64,000 bases of DNA. Source: Hymenobacter cellulosivorans. GTDB lineage: Bacteria; Bacteroidota; Bacteroidia; Cytophagales; Hymenobacteraceae. The first letter of the stretch is position 1. Each line of letters starts with the position of its first letter. Positions 36,360-45,524 of the stretch are shown here, piece after piece. The notes under the pieces were generated by a model, which saw only the letters and a list, made by a program, of their open reading frames with translations, was not told the origin of the DNA and ran no database searches. The DNA lies in the NCBI RefSeq assembly GCF_022919135.1, contig NZ_CP095049.1, positions 3,538,501 through 3,602,500 on the forward strand, written 5' to 3'. The position numbers were made by a program, and so were the translations under genes.

Positions 36360-39137
36360 ATGCGCCGGAGTCTGTGGAAGCACCTTGCCACTCGTTATGT
36401 TCTGCTCGGCTGCCTGCTGCTTTCCTCGCTCTGCGTTCAGGCTGCCGGGCCGGTTTCGGCCACCGGGCAGCGCACCATCGTGCTGCCTAAAAAGGCCCAC
36501 GCCCGCCTGCGCTACGGGGCCGAGCGGCTGGCTACGGCTTTGCGGGCAGTTGGGTATAAGGTGAATATCACGGAGCAGGACAAAGTTGGCGGCAAAAAAG
36601 GCTTGATAATAGTGGGCCGCGCTACCGATGCACTGCTGCAGCAGGCCGCTTCGGTGCTTCATGCCCAGCAAGCCAAGGCTGCCGGCAAAGAAGGCTTTGC
36701 CATCGTATCGGCCGACAAAAATACGATTCTCATCAGCGGAGCCGACAACACTGGGGCACTGTACGGCTGCCTGGAGTTGGCCGAGCAGGTCCAAAGCCAG
36801 CAAAAGCTCAGTGGCAATATCCGCCTGACCGACCAGCCCGAAATGGTGCTGCGCGGGGCCTGCATCGGGGTGCAGAAGCCGTACTACCTGCCCGGGCGCA
36901 CCGTGTACGAGTACCCCTATACGCCCGAAACCTTTCCCTGGCTCTACGACAAGGCCCTGTGGGTGAAGTACCTCGACATGCTGGCCGACAACCGCATGAA
37001 CTCGCTCTACCTCTGGAACGGCCACCCCTTTGCGTCCCTGGTGCGCCTGAAGGACTACCCCTACGCGGTGGAAGTCGACGACGCGACGTTCCGCAAGAAC
37101 GAGGAAATGTACCGTTTCCTGGCGCAGGAGGCCGATAAGCGCGGCATCTGGGTGATTCAGATGTTTTACAACATCATCGTTTCCAAGCCCTTTGCCGAGC
37201 ACCACGGCATCAAAACCCAGGACCGGGCCCGGCCCATTACCCCGCTGCTGAGCGACTACACCCGCAAGTCCATTGCTGCCTTCGTGGAGAAATACCCCAA
37301 CGTGGGCCTGATGGTAGCCCTGGGCGAGGCCATGGAAGGCGTGGGTCAGGACGACGTGGACTGGTTTACCCAAACCATCATTCCCGGCGTGCAGGACGGC
37401 CTGCGGGCCCTGGGCCAGACCGAGCAGCCGCCCATCGTGCTGCGCGCCCACGACACCGATGCCCCACGGGTTATCAAGGCCGCGCTGCCGCTGTACAAGA
37501 ACCTGTATACCGAGGCCAAATTCAACGGCGAGGCCCTGACCACCTATACGCCCCGGGGTTCCTGGGCCGAGCTGCACCGCACCCTGAGCGGCATGAATTC
37601 GGTCCACATCGAAAACGTCCACATCCTGGCCAACCTGGAGCCCTTCCGCTACGGCTCGGCCGATTTCATCCAGAAATCAGTGCAGGCCATGCACGGTACC
37701 TACGGGGCCAACGGCCTGCACCTCTACCCCCAGGCCTCGTACTGGGACTGGCCCTACACCGCCGACAAAACGCCCGAGCGCCTGCTGCAGGTGGACCGGG
37801 ACTGGCTCTGGTACAAGCAGTGGGCCCGCTACGCCTGGAAAGCCGACCGGCCCCGGCCGCAGGAAATTGACTACTGGGGCCAGCAGCTGGGACAGCAGTT
37901 CGGCACCGATGCCGCGGCTGGCAAGCAGGTGCTGGAAGCCTACGAACAGGCCGGCGAGATTGAGCCCAAGCTGCTGCGCCGCTACGGCATCACCGACGGC
38001 AACCGCCAGACCCTGACCCTGGGCATGCTCATGACCCAGCTCATCAACCCCCGGCGCTACGGCCTGTTTACGCTGCTCTATGAGTCGGAAGCGCCGGAAG
38101 GGGAGATGATTATCGAGTACGCCGAAAAGGAGGCGAAAGGGGAGAAGCACATCGGTGAAACCCCGCCCCAGGTGGCGGCCGAAGTGGTAGCCCACGGCCA
38201 GGCCGCTGTGGCGGCAATTGAGCGGGCGGCGCCGGCTGTCACAAAGAACCAGGCCGAATTTGCCCGGGTCAAAAACGACCTGTACTGCCAGCAGGCCCTG
38301 GCCAATTTCTACGCCGACAAGGTGCAGGCCGCCCTGCTGACGTTGCGCTACAAGTATTCCAAAAACATGGCCGACCTGCAGGCCGCCGAGCCCTACCTGG
38401 TGCGCAGCGTGCAGCACTGGCAACGTATGGTGGAGCTGACCAAGGATACCTACCTCTACGCCAACAGCATGCAGACGGCCCAGCGCAAAATCCCGATGCG
38501 CGGCGTGGATGCCACCTACATTACCTGGGCCGAAATGCTGCCCGTCTACCAGAAAGAGCTGGCCAGCTTTCAGGGCCACTTAACCCAGCTGAAATCCACC
38601 AACGCCCAGCTGACCATGGTGGATACCAGCCCGCTGCGCAACGCCCCGGTAACCATCCTGAGCAAGGCTGGCAGCTTCCGGTCCGGGCCGGGCCAGTCCA
38701 TTTTCGCCGATACTACCGTGCTGCTCACAGCCTTGGCCCCCGAACTGGCCGGGCTCAAAGGCATTCGCCTCGACCAGGCCCAGATGCGCAAAGGCACCGA
38801 GCTGCGCTTTACTACTAAACAGCCGGTAAAGCTGCTGGTGGGCTATTTCAACGCCAAGAGCCCGCGCTACCTGCCCGTGCCGACCCTGGAAATCGACGCC
38901 AGCGCCAACGACTACGGGCAGGCCGATATTAAAATCAGCAATGCCGTGACGGTGGCCGGCCTTCCGCCCGTGAACGTGCATACCTATTCCTTCAAGGCCG
39001 GTACGCATACGCTCAATCTGGGCAAGGGCGTCGCCCTGCTGCTGGGCTTTGTGCCGGCCGAGGAGCCCATCCGCACCTACAACGCCGGTCTGGGCGCCGC
39101 CAACAAGGATGGCGAGCTGGACTGGCTGTTTGAATAA
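36360..39137 (+). CDS. Alpha-uronidase-like glycoside hydrolase (GH67/GH115-type layout)
   Basis: A 925-aa exported enzyme with a signal peptide (LLGCLLLSSLCVQA, to about 30). An N-terminal GH67N/GH20b-like domain (about 40-155) includes KKGLIIVGRATD and TILISGADNTGALYGCLELAEQV. The catalytic barrel (about 175-500) contains YLDMLADNRMNSLYLWNGHP, RGIWVIQMFYNIIVS, LMVALGEAMEG and GLHLYPQASYWDWPY. A helical region and a C-terminal beta domain (about 775-915) follow. Relatives in pectin loci are sometimes named alpha-D-galacturonidase, but I cannot confirm this specificity. It is the first gene of the rightward operon, directly behind site 1, and would release uronic acids from pectin fragments. 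Confidence 0.6.
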   Translation: MRRSLWKHLATRYVLLGCLLLSSLCVQAAGPVSATGQRTIVLPKKAHARLRYGAERLATALRAVGYKVNITEQDKVGGKKGLIIVGRATDALLQQAASVLHAQQAKAAGKEGFAIVSADKNTILISGADNTGALYGCLELAEQVQSQQKLSGNIRLTDQPEMVLRGACIGVQKPYYLPGRTVYEYPYTPETFPWLYDKALWVKYLDMLADNRMNSLYLWNGHPFASLVRLKDYPYAVEVDDATFRKNEEMYRFLAQEADKRGIWVIQMFYNIIVSKPFAEHHGIKTQDRARPITPLLSDYTRKSIAAFVEKYPNVGLMVALGEAMEGVGQDDVDWFTQTIIPGVQDGLRALGQTEQPPIVLRAHDTDAPRVIKAALPLYKNLYTEAKFNGEALTTYTPRGSWAELHRTLSGMNSVHIENVHILANLEPFRYGSADFIQKSVQAMHGTYGANGLHLYPQASYWDWPYTADKTPERLLQVDRDWLWYKQWARYAWKADRPRPQEIDYWGQQLGQQFGTDAAAGKQVLEAYEQAGEIEPKLLRRYGITDGNRQTLTLGMLMTQLINPRRYGLFTLLYESEAPEGEMIIEYAEKEAKGEKHIGETPPQVAAEVVAHGQAAVAAIERAAPAVTKNQAEFARVKNDLYCQQALANFYADKVQAALLTLRYKYSKNMADLQAAEPYLVRSVQHWQRMVELTKDTYLYANSMQTAQRKIPMRGVDATYITWAEMLPVYQKELASFQGHLTQLKSTNAQLTMVDTSPLRNAPVTILSKAGSFRSGPGQSIFADTTVLLTALAPELAGLKGIRLDQAQMRKGTELRFTTKQPVKLLVGYFNAKSPRYLPVPTLEIDASANDYGQADIKISNAVTVAGLPPVNVHTYSFKAGTHTLNLGKGVALLLGFVPAEEPIRTYNAGLGAANKDGELDWLFE

Positions 39138-39154
39138 CCGCGCTGCCCCTACCT

Positions 39155-40714
39155 ATGAAATTCCCCGTCTCCGGCTTTTTACTTGTCCTTGGCCTGCTGA
39201 GCGCAGCCAGCCCCGCTGCCGCCCAAACGGCCCCGGCCGGCTTCGTGCTGACCGACGCTACCCTGCGCGCCGACGTAGCCCGCTTCAACGAGCTGGATAA
39301 AGAGGACGTGGTAAACCTGGTGCCTAACGCGCAAGCGGCCGACTGGATGAGCCAGCAGGTGCCCCGCTTCGAGTGCCCCGACTCGGCCTTGCAGCACACC
39401 TACTACTACCGCTGGTGGTGCATGCGCAAGCACCTCAAGCAGACGCCCGACGGCTACGTGTTTACCGAGTTCATCACCCCGATGAAGCACGGCGGCACCC
39501 ACAACACCATCAGCAGCGCCCTGGGCCACCATATCTACGAAGGCCGCTGGCTGCACGACCCGCAGTACATTGAGCAGTACACCAAGTTCTGGCTCTATGT
39601 GGACTCGAAGCGCAGCGCCCCCCGGCTGCACGGCTTCAGCAGCTGGCTGCAGGATGCGGTATGGAGTTTTCACCTGGTAAGTCCCAACAAGCCGCTGGTG
39701 CAGGAGCTGCTGCCGGCCCTGAATGCGGACTACAAGCTCTGGGAAAAAGAGCGGATGCTGCCTTCTGGCATGTTCTGGCAGTATGACGTGAAGGACGCCA
39801 TGGAAGAATCCATCAGCGGGGGGCGCAAGGTGAAAAACGTGCGCCCAACCATCAACTCCTACATGTACGGTAACGCCAAAGCCCTGACGGCCATGGCCAA
39901 GCTGGCGAAAAATGATTCATTGCAGCGCAAGTACGCCGCCAAAGCCAAGCAACTCCGCGCCGACGTGCAGCGCGTGCTCTGGGACGAAAAAGCCGCGTTT
40001 TTCAAGGTGCAGTACGAGAAAGGCGGCCTCTGCGAGTGGCGCGAGGAGCTGGGCTACATCCCGTGGTACTTCAGCCTGCCCGACGATAAGGCCAAGTACG
40101 CCAAGCAGTGGGAGCAGCTCACCGACGAAGGCGGTTTCCGGGCGCCCTGGGGCCTGACTACGGCCGAGCGGCGCGCCCCCGGCTTCCGCACCCACGGCTC
40201 GGGCCACGGCTGCGAGTGGGACGGGGCCGTGTGGCCCTACGCTACCACCCAAACCCTGAAAGGCCTGGCCAACCTGCTCACCGCCTACAAGCACCAGGAC
40301 GGCATGAGCCGGCAGGTGTACTACGACGAGCTGCGCAAATACGCCCTGTCGCACCGCAAAAACGGCCAGCCCTACCTGGGCGAGTACCAGGACGAGAAAA
40401 ACGGCGAGTGGCTGAAAGGCGACAACCCGCGCAGCAGCTACTACAACCACTCCGGTTTCGCCGACCTCATCATCACCGGCCTAGTCGGCCTCAAGCCCCG
40501 CCCCGACAACGTGGTAGAAGTAGTTCCCCTGGTGCCCGAGGGCCAGTGGGACTACTTCTGCCTCGACCAGGTGCGCTACCACGGCCGCCTGCTCACCGTT
40601 ATCTGGGACAAAACCGGTCAGAAGTACGGCAGGGGCCCCGGCCTGCGCGTGTTTGCCGACGGCCAGGAAATCGGGCGGACCGATAAGCTGCAGCGCCTGA
40701 CGGCCAAGTTGTAG
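39155..40714 (+). CDS. MGH1/GH63-like (alpha/alpha)6 glycoside hydrolase
   Basis: A 519-aa exported protein with a signal peptide (KFPVSGFLLVLGLLSAASPAAA). The mature part is a helical barrel typical of GH63/GH37-like enzymes: ALQHTYYYRWWCMRKHLKQT, GFSSWLQDAVWSF, FWQYDVKDAMEESISGG, NSYMYGNAKALTAMAKLAK, RVLWDEKAAFFK and HGCEWDGAVWPYATTQTL, with a C-terminal beta segment. I recognise it as close to the mannosylglycerate-hydrolase-like (MGH1) domain family; its substrate in this locus is unknown. It starts 17 bp after the alpha-uronidase-like gene and is in the same operon. Confidence 0.6.
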   Translation: MKFPVSGFLLVLGLLSAASPAAAQTAPAGFVLTDATLRADVARFNELDKEDVVNLVPNAQAADWMSQQVPRFECPDSALQHTYYYRWWCMRKHLKQTPDGYVFTEFITPMKHGGTHNTISSALGHHIYEGRWLHDPQYIEQYTKFWLYVDSKRSAPRLHGFSSWLQDAVWSFHLVSPNKPLVQELLPALNADYKLWEKERMLPSGMFWQYDVKDAMEESISGGRKVKNVRPTINSYMYGNAKALTAMAKLAKNDSLQRKYAAKAKQLRADVQRVLWDEKAAFFKVQYEKGGLCEWREELGYIPWYFSLPDDKAKYAKQWEQLTDEGGFRAPWGLTTAERRAPGFRTHGSGHGCEWDGAVWPYATTQTLKGLANLLTAYKHQDGMSRQVYYDELRKYALSHRKNGQPYLGEYQDEKNGEWLKGDNPRSSYYNHSGFADLIITGLVGLKPRPDNVVEVVPLVPEGQWDYFCLDQVRYHGRLLTVIWDKTGQKYGRGPGLRVFADGQEIGRTDKLQRLTAKL

Positions 40715-40901
40715 CGCCTCACCCCGGCCCCTCTCCGAAAAGCAGAGGAGTGCCAGCCGATAATAGAACGGAAAGTCTATATCTGAACTCCCTAACTATG
40801 GATACGAATAAAAATACGCCTGGCTCCCCCTCTGCTTCTTTGGAGTCTGCGCTTCAAGCAGATGCGGGGTCGGGGGGGAGGCGCTTTGTCTGCTACTGAC
40901 G
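40715..40901. other. Low-complexity leader before GH28 with pyrimidine/purine-rich segments
   Basis: ctcaccccggcccctctcc (40729-40747) and a later ggctccccctctgcttc ... ggggtcggggggag segment resemble the C/G-rich dispersed sequences common between genes in this group. An ATG at 40798 opens a 33-codon frame that stops at 40897-40899. A run of seven G residues lies at 40872-40878. Confidence 0.4.
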
Positions 40902-42428
40902 TTGCTTTTGCTGCTCTGCACAATCTCAACCCAGGCCCAGCAGTACTACAACGTGCTCAAGTACGGGGCCCGCAACGACAGCACCAAACTCAGCACCGAG
41001 GCCATCAAAAAGGCTATAGCCGCGGCCAGCAAGGCCGGCGGGGGCACGGTGTACTTCCCGGCCGGCAAGTACCGCACCGGCCCGATTCATCTGAAAAGCA
41101 ACATCACCATCGACATTGACGCCGGGGCAGTTCTTTACTTCAGCGACAATTTTGACGACTACTTGCCCATGGTGCCCACCCGCTACGAGGGCATTGACAT
41201 CACCAGTTTCTCGCCGCTGTTTTACGCCTACAAGGCCGAGAACATCACCATCCGGGGCCGGGGCATCATCGACGGGCAGGGCAAGAAGTGGTGGGATTTT
41301 GCCGAAGGTAAGTCCAGGGCCAGCCAGGACTCGAAGTGGCAGCAGGAGTTTTTTCGGCTCAACCAGAACATCCTCAAGCCCGACGAGCCCGGCGTGATGG
41401 AGCGGGGCTTTATGCGCCCGCCTTTCATTCAGCCCATGTACTGCAAAAACGTGCGCATCGAAGGCATCACCATCCGCAACTCCCCGTTCTGGACGGTAAA
41501 CCCCGAGTTCTGCGAAAACGTGACCATTACGGGCGTCACCATCAACAACCCCAAGTCGCCGAATACCGACGGTATCAACCCCGAGTCGTGCCGCAACGTG
41601 CACATCTCCGACTGCCACATCAGCGTTGGGGATGACTGCATCACCATCAAATCGGGCAAGGACCGGGCCGGGCGGCAGATGAACGTGCCGGCCGAAAACT
41701 ACACCATCACCAACTGCACCATGCTCTCGGGCCACGGCGGGGTGGTTATTGGCTCGGAAATGTCGGGCGGAGTCAAGAAAATTACCATCACCAACTGCAT
41801 TTTCGACGGTACCGACCGGGGCATCCGCATCAAAACGGCCCGGGGCCGGGGCGGGGTGGTGGAGGATATCCGGGTGGATAACATTGTGATGAAAAACATT
41901 CGGGAGCAGGTCATCGTGCTGGATATGCAGTACGCCAAAACCCCGGCCGAGCCCGTGTCGGAGCGCACCCCGCGGTTTCGCAATATTCACTTCAGCAACA
42001 TCACGGCCGAAGGCAACCAGGCCGGCTACCTGAACGGCCTCGCGGAAATGCCCATCGAAAACGTCACGTTTTCGAATATCAACATCGACGCCAAACAGGG
42101 CTTCACGGTCAAGGAAGCCCGCAACATTGCCTTTCACAACGTGCAGGTGAATCCTCAGCTGGGCCCGGCACTGCGGGCCGAAAACGTGCAGGAGCTGCGC
42201 CTCGATGGCCTGCGCAGCGCCCTGCCTGCCGCTACGCCGGTGGTGGAGCTGACCAACACCGAAAACGTCTTCGTCTACAATTCCTTCCCGGCCGCCGGCA
42301 CCGAAACCTTTCTCAAGCTCAAAGGCGCCAAAACCCGCAACATCGTGCTGCAAAATAACCACTTCAAAGCGCTGAAGACCCCAGTTAGCCAGGATGCGGC
42401 CGTACCGGAAAAAGTAGTGGTTAACTAA
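40902..42428 (+). CDS. GH28 polygalacturonase
   Basis: A 508-aa glycoside hydrolase family 28 enzyme that hydrolyses alpha-1,4-galacturonan, exported. The beta-helix carries the four GH28 signatures: NTDG (N221-D223), the aspartate pair D244-D245 in [12 protein letters not shown]278 in [15 protein letters not shown], and the [13 protein letters not shown] arginine/lysine pair. The N-terminal domain ([38 protein letters not shown]) is usual for the family. The only in-frame start near the signal peptide is a TTG at 40902, giving a short signal ([11 protein letters not shown]) without a basic n-region. A longer hydrophobic stretch ([14 protein letters not shown]) continues upstream without an ATG, so the 5' end is uncertain. 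Confidence 0.92.
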   Translation: MLLLLCTISTQAQQYYNVLKYGARNDSTKLSTEAIKKAIAAASKAGGGTVYFPAGKYRTGPIHLKSNITIDIDAGAVLYFSDNFDDYLPMVPTRYEGIDITSFSPLFYAYKAENITIRGRGIIDGQGKKWWDFAEGKSRASQDSKWQQEFFRLNQNILKPDEPGVMERGFMRPPFIQPMYCKNVRIEGITIRNSPFWTVNPEFCENVTITGVTINNPKSPNTDGINPESCRNVHISDCHISVGDDCITIKSGKDRAGRQMNVPAENYTITNCTMLSGHGGVVIGSEMSGGVKKITITNCIFDGTDRGIRIKTARGRGGVVEDIRVDNIVMKNIREQVIVLDMQYAKTPAEPVSERTPRFRNIHFSNITAEGNQAGYLNGLAEMPIENVTFSNINIDAKQGFTVKEARNIAFHNVQVNPQLGPALRAENVQELRLDGLRSALPAATPVVELTNTENVFVYNSFPAAGTETFLKLKGAKTRNIVLQNNHFKALKTPVSQDAAVPEKVVVN

Positions 42429-42502
42429 GCTGCCTGCCCTTCCCCGCGCCCTTTGCGAAACCCTCTGTGTTCCTCTGCGGGAACCCTCGTCTGCTCCGCC
42501 GT

Positions 42503-45334
42503 ATGCTCCGTTTGCCGCTGCTTTTCCTTTCCTGGCTTGTCCTGAGTTCTGCCGCGGCCCAGCCGGGTCCGCTGACGCTCTGGTACACCCAGCCCGCCGA
42601 GAAGTGGACCGATGCCCTGCCCATCGGCAACGGCCGGTTAGGTGCCATGATTTTCGGCGGGGTAACTCAGGAGAGAATTCAGTTCAACGAGGCCACGCTC
42701 TGGACCGGCCGACCCCGCGCCTATGCCCATCCCGGGGCCGCGCAGTATCTGCCCCGCATCCGGCAGCTGCTCGCGGAAGGCAAACAGCAGGAAGCCGAGG
42801 TCTTGGCCGCCGAGCAGTTTATGGGCCGGCGCGACCATGAGGAAACTTACCCCGCCGAAAAAGCTGCCTGGCTGCAAAAAGTACAGGCCGTCACCGTCAC
42901 TGAGGCCCAAGCCGCCCCGGGCTGGCAACCAATAGCCATTCCGACGCTCAATGGCTGGGAAAGTGCCGGCCTGGGCCTGGAGGGCCTCGACGGCGTGGTT
43001 TGGCTTAAAACCACCTTTGAGCTACCCGCTGCATGGGCTGGTAAAGACCTCACAATCAGTCTGGGCCGTATCCGCGACCAGGACGTGACCTACGTCAACG
43101 GGCTGCGCATTGGTGCCGACGAGGGCATCAGCAAAAAGCGGCGCTACCGGGTGCCGGCTGCCGTGCTGCGCCCCGGCCGCAACGAGGTGACCATTCAGGT
43201 ACTCAACTACTACGACAAGGGCGGCCTGATTGGGGTTAAAGAGCAGCAGCCCGTGTTTGTGGCCTACCCCGAAGGCGCCGATCCGACCGTGGGCGTGGCC
43301 CTAAGTCCTGCCTGGCAGTACTGGGTGCAGGATCAGGAGCCCCCGCTGGCGCCGAGCTACCAGGCTTCCTACCAGCCCTTCGGCGACCTGCTGCTGGACT
43401 TCCCGCCCACCGGCGCGGTGACTGGCTACCAGCGCCAACTCGATATAAATCAGGCCCTGGCCCGCGCCCAGTACACGCAGGCCGGCGTTCAGTTCACCCG
43501 GGAGTATTTCGCCAGTGCTCCGCGCAATGCCGTTGGCGGCCGGCTGACGGCCACCTCAACAGGCCGCGTCAGCTTCACGGCCCGCCTGCAAAGCCCCCAC
43601 CGCAACTTCCGAACCTACCGCGTCGATGACCATACGCTGGCCTTGGCCGTGCCGGTGCGCGACGGGGTGCTGTGGGGCGTGAGCTACCTGCGGGTGGAGG
43701 CCAAGGGTGGTAAGGTGACCGTGCGGGAAAACCAGCTGCAGGTAGAAAACGCCGACGAGGCAACCTTCTACCTGATGGCGGCCACCAGCTTCGTAAACTA
43801 TCAAAAGGCTGATGCCAACCCCGAAAAGCAGGTGCAGCAAACGTTGCGCGGCTTGCGGGGCAAGTCGTTCGACAAGCTGCAAGCCGAGCACGTGCGCGAC
43901 TACCAGCACCTGTTCAGTACCTACGCCGTGGACCTGGGTCACGGCCCGAACGAAGCCCTGCCCACCGACCAGCGGATTCTGAAATTCAGCACCTCGGCCG
44001 ACCCGGGCTTGCTGGCTTTGTATCAGCAGTACGGCCGCTATTTGCTCATTGCCTCGTCCCGCCCCGGCGGGCAGCCCGCCAATTTGCAGGGCCTCTGGAA
44101 CGAGTCCTTGACCCCGTCTTGGGGCAGTAAGTACACCACCAATATCAACCTGCAAATGAACTACTGGCCCGCCGAGCAGCTGGGCCTGGCTGCCTGCGCC
44201 GAGCCACTGTTCGGGTTGACACGGGAAGCCGCCGAAGCGGGCAAGGTCACGGCCAAGGAGCACTACAATGCCCGCGGCTGGGTCTTGCACCACAACACCG
44301 ATATCTGGCGGGGCACGGCCCCCATCAATGCCTCCAACCACGGCATCTGGGTGACGGGCGCGGCCTGGCTCAGCCAGCACATCTGGCAGCACTACCAGTT
44401 TACCCAGGACGAGAAATTCCTGCGGCGTGAATACCCCGTGATGCAGCAGGCGGCGCTATTTTTCCTGGATTTCCTGGTCAAGGACCCGCGCACCGGCCAG
44501 CTCATCAGCACGCCGTCCAACTCGCCCGAGCACGGCGGGCTGGTCGCCGGCCCCACCATGGACCACCAGCTTATCCGGGAGCTGTTTCGCACGACCCGCG
44601 CCGCGGCTCAGACCTTGGGCGTGGAAGCCGGTTTTCAGCGGGAGTTGGAAGAAAAAGCCCGGCAGCTGGCTCCCAACCACATCGGGCGGCACGGGCAGCT
44701 GCAGGAGTGGCTCGAAGACCGGGACGACCCCCAGGACACCCACCGCCACGTGTCCCACCTCTGGGGCGTGTTTCCCGGCGCCGACATTACCTGGGCCACC
44801 GTCCCTACGCTAATGGAAGCGGCCCGCACCTCCTTATTGCAGCGCGGCGACGAGGGCACGGGCTGGAGCCTGGCCTGGAAAGTCAACCTCTGGGCCCGTT
44901 TTCGCGACGGAAACCACGCCCTGCGCATCCTGGAAAAGCTGCTTTCCCCGGCCGACAACGCCACCGGCAGTGAGCAGGGCGGAGTCTACAAAAACCTGTT
45001 CGACGCCCACCCGCCCTTCCAGATTGACGGCAACTTCGGCGGGGCGGCCGGCATGGGCGAAATGCTGCTGCAAAGCCACGACGGCTACCTGGAGCTGTTG
45101 CCAGCGCGACCTACCGCCTGGCCCAGCGGCGAAGTGCGCGGCCTGCGGGCCCGCGGCGGCTTCGTGGTGAACCTGCGCTGGAGCAACGGGCAGCTACAGC
45201 AGGTTGAAATTAAGTCGGAAGCCGGCCAGCCCTGCGAACTGCGCTACGCGGGCCAAAAGCGTAGTCTGGCTACTAAAACCGGTAAGACCTACCGCCTGAA
45301 TGGCAGCTTGCAACTCTTGGGCAATGGAAAATAG
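42503..45334 (+). CDS. GH95 alpha-L-fucosidase/galactosidase with an inserted beta-sandwich domain
   Basis: A 943-aa exported enzyme, with the ATG at 42503 giving a signal peptide ([19 protein letters not shown]). GH95 cleaves alpha-1,2-linked L-fucose or L-galactose by inversion. The N-terminal domain starts [19 protein letters not shown]. The catalytic barrel has N547 and N549 in [17 protein letters not shown]676 in [11 protein letters not shown] and D842 in [13 protein letters not shown], matching the Asn/Asn/Glu/Asp set known in Bifidobacterium AfcA. Between [11 protein letters not shown] and [12 protein letters not shown], segments normally nearly adjacent, about 170 extra residues (about 115-285) form a galactose-binding-like sandwich ([22 protein letters not shown]). 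It lies in the rightward PUL operon. Confidence 0.9.
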   Translation: MLRLPLLFLSWLVLSSAAAQPGPLTLWYTQPAEKWTDALPIGNGRLGAMIFGGVTQERIQFNEATLWTGRPRAYAHPGAAQYLPRIRQLLAEGKQQEAEVLAAEQFMGRRDHEETYPAEKAAWLQKVQAVTVTEAQAAPGWQPIAIPTLNGWESAGLGLEGLDGVVWLKTTFELPAAWAGKDLTISLGRIRDQDVTYVNGLRIGADEGISKKRRYRVPAAVLRPGRNEVTIQVLNYYDKGGLIGVKEQQPVFVAYPEGADPTVGVALSPAWQYWVQDQEPPLAPSYQASYQPFGDLLLDFPPTGAVTGYQRQLDINQALARAQYTQAGVQFTREYFASAPRNAVGGRLTATSTGRVSFTARLQSPHRNFRTYRVDDHTLALAVPVRDGVLWGVSYLRVEAKGGKVTVRENQLQVENADEATFYLMAATSFVNYQKADANPEKQVQQTLRGLRGKSFDKLQAEHVRDYQHLFSTYAVDLGHGPNEALPTDQRILKFSTSADPGLLALYQQYGRYLLIASSRPGGQPANLQGLWNESLTPSWGSKYTTNINLQMNYWPAEQLGLAACAEPLFGLTREAAEAGKVTAKEHYNARGWVLHHNTDIWRGTAPINASNHGIWVTGAAWLSQHIWQHYQFTQDEKFLRREYPVMQQAALFFLDFLVKDPRTGQLISTPSNSPEHGGLVAGPTMDHQLIRELFRTTRAAAQTLGVEAGFQRELEEKARQLAPNHIGRHGQLQEWLEDRDDPQDTHRHVSHLWGVFPGADITWATVPTLMEAARTSLLQRGDEGTGWSLAWKVNLWARFRDGNHALRILEKLLSPADNATGSEQGGVYKNLFDAHPPFQIDGNFGGAAGMGEMLLQSHDGYLELLPARPTAWPSGEVRGLRARGGFVVNLRWSNGQLQQVEIKSEAGQPCELRYAGQKRSLATKTGKTYRLNGSLQLLGNGK

Positions 45335-45350
45335 AGTATCCCAAGCTGGT

Positions 45351-45498
45351 CGTCCTGCTGAGCTTACCGAAGCATCCCTGCGGCTTCGTTTCAATGACCA
45401 ACCCAGCCCGTCCTGTCGCGCTCCGCGAGACATCTTGCGTGCAATGGTAAAATCAGTTACTACTGCGGCAGAGATGCTGCGCGGGGCTCAACAGGACG
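45351..45498. repeat. MITE-like inverted-repeat element, copy A
   Basis: The ends cgtcctgctgagc (45351-45363) and gctcaacaggacg (45486-45498) are reverse complements at 12 of 13 positions. The interior holds further imperfect inverted arms (gtcctgtcgcgctccgcg; agatgctgcgcggggc) and an actactgcgg core shared with copy B at 49.1 kb. No transposase is nearby. It separates GH95 from GH2 in one operon. Confidence 0.7.
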
Positions 45499-45524
45499 GT
45501 CTTTCAATCAGTAGCATTCCACTT

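Noticed and set aside
36351..37622. Minus-strand open frame of 423 codons
   Set aside because: Antisense to the alpha-uronidase-like gene, which has a signal peptide and conserved segments.
40926..42362. Minus-strand open frame of 478 codons
   Set aside because: Antisense to GH28, whose catalytic motifs fix the coding strand.
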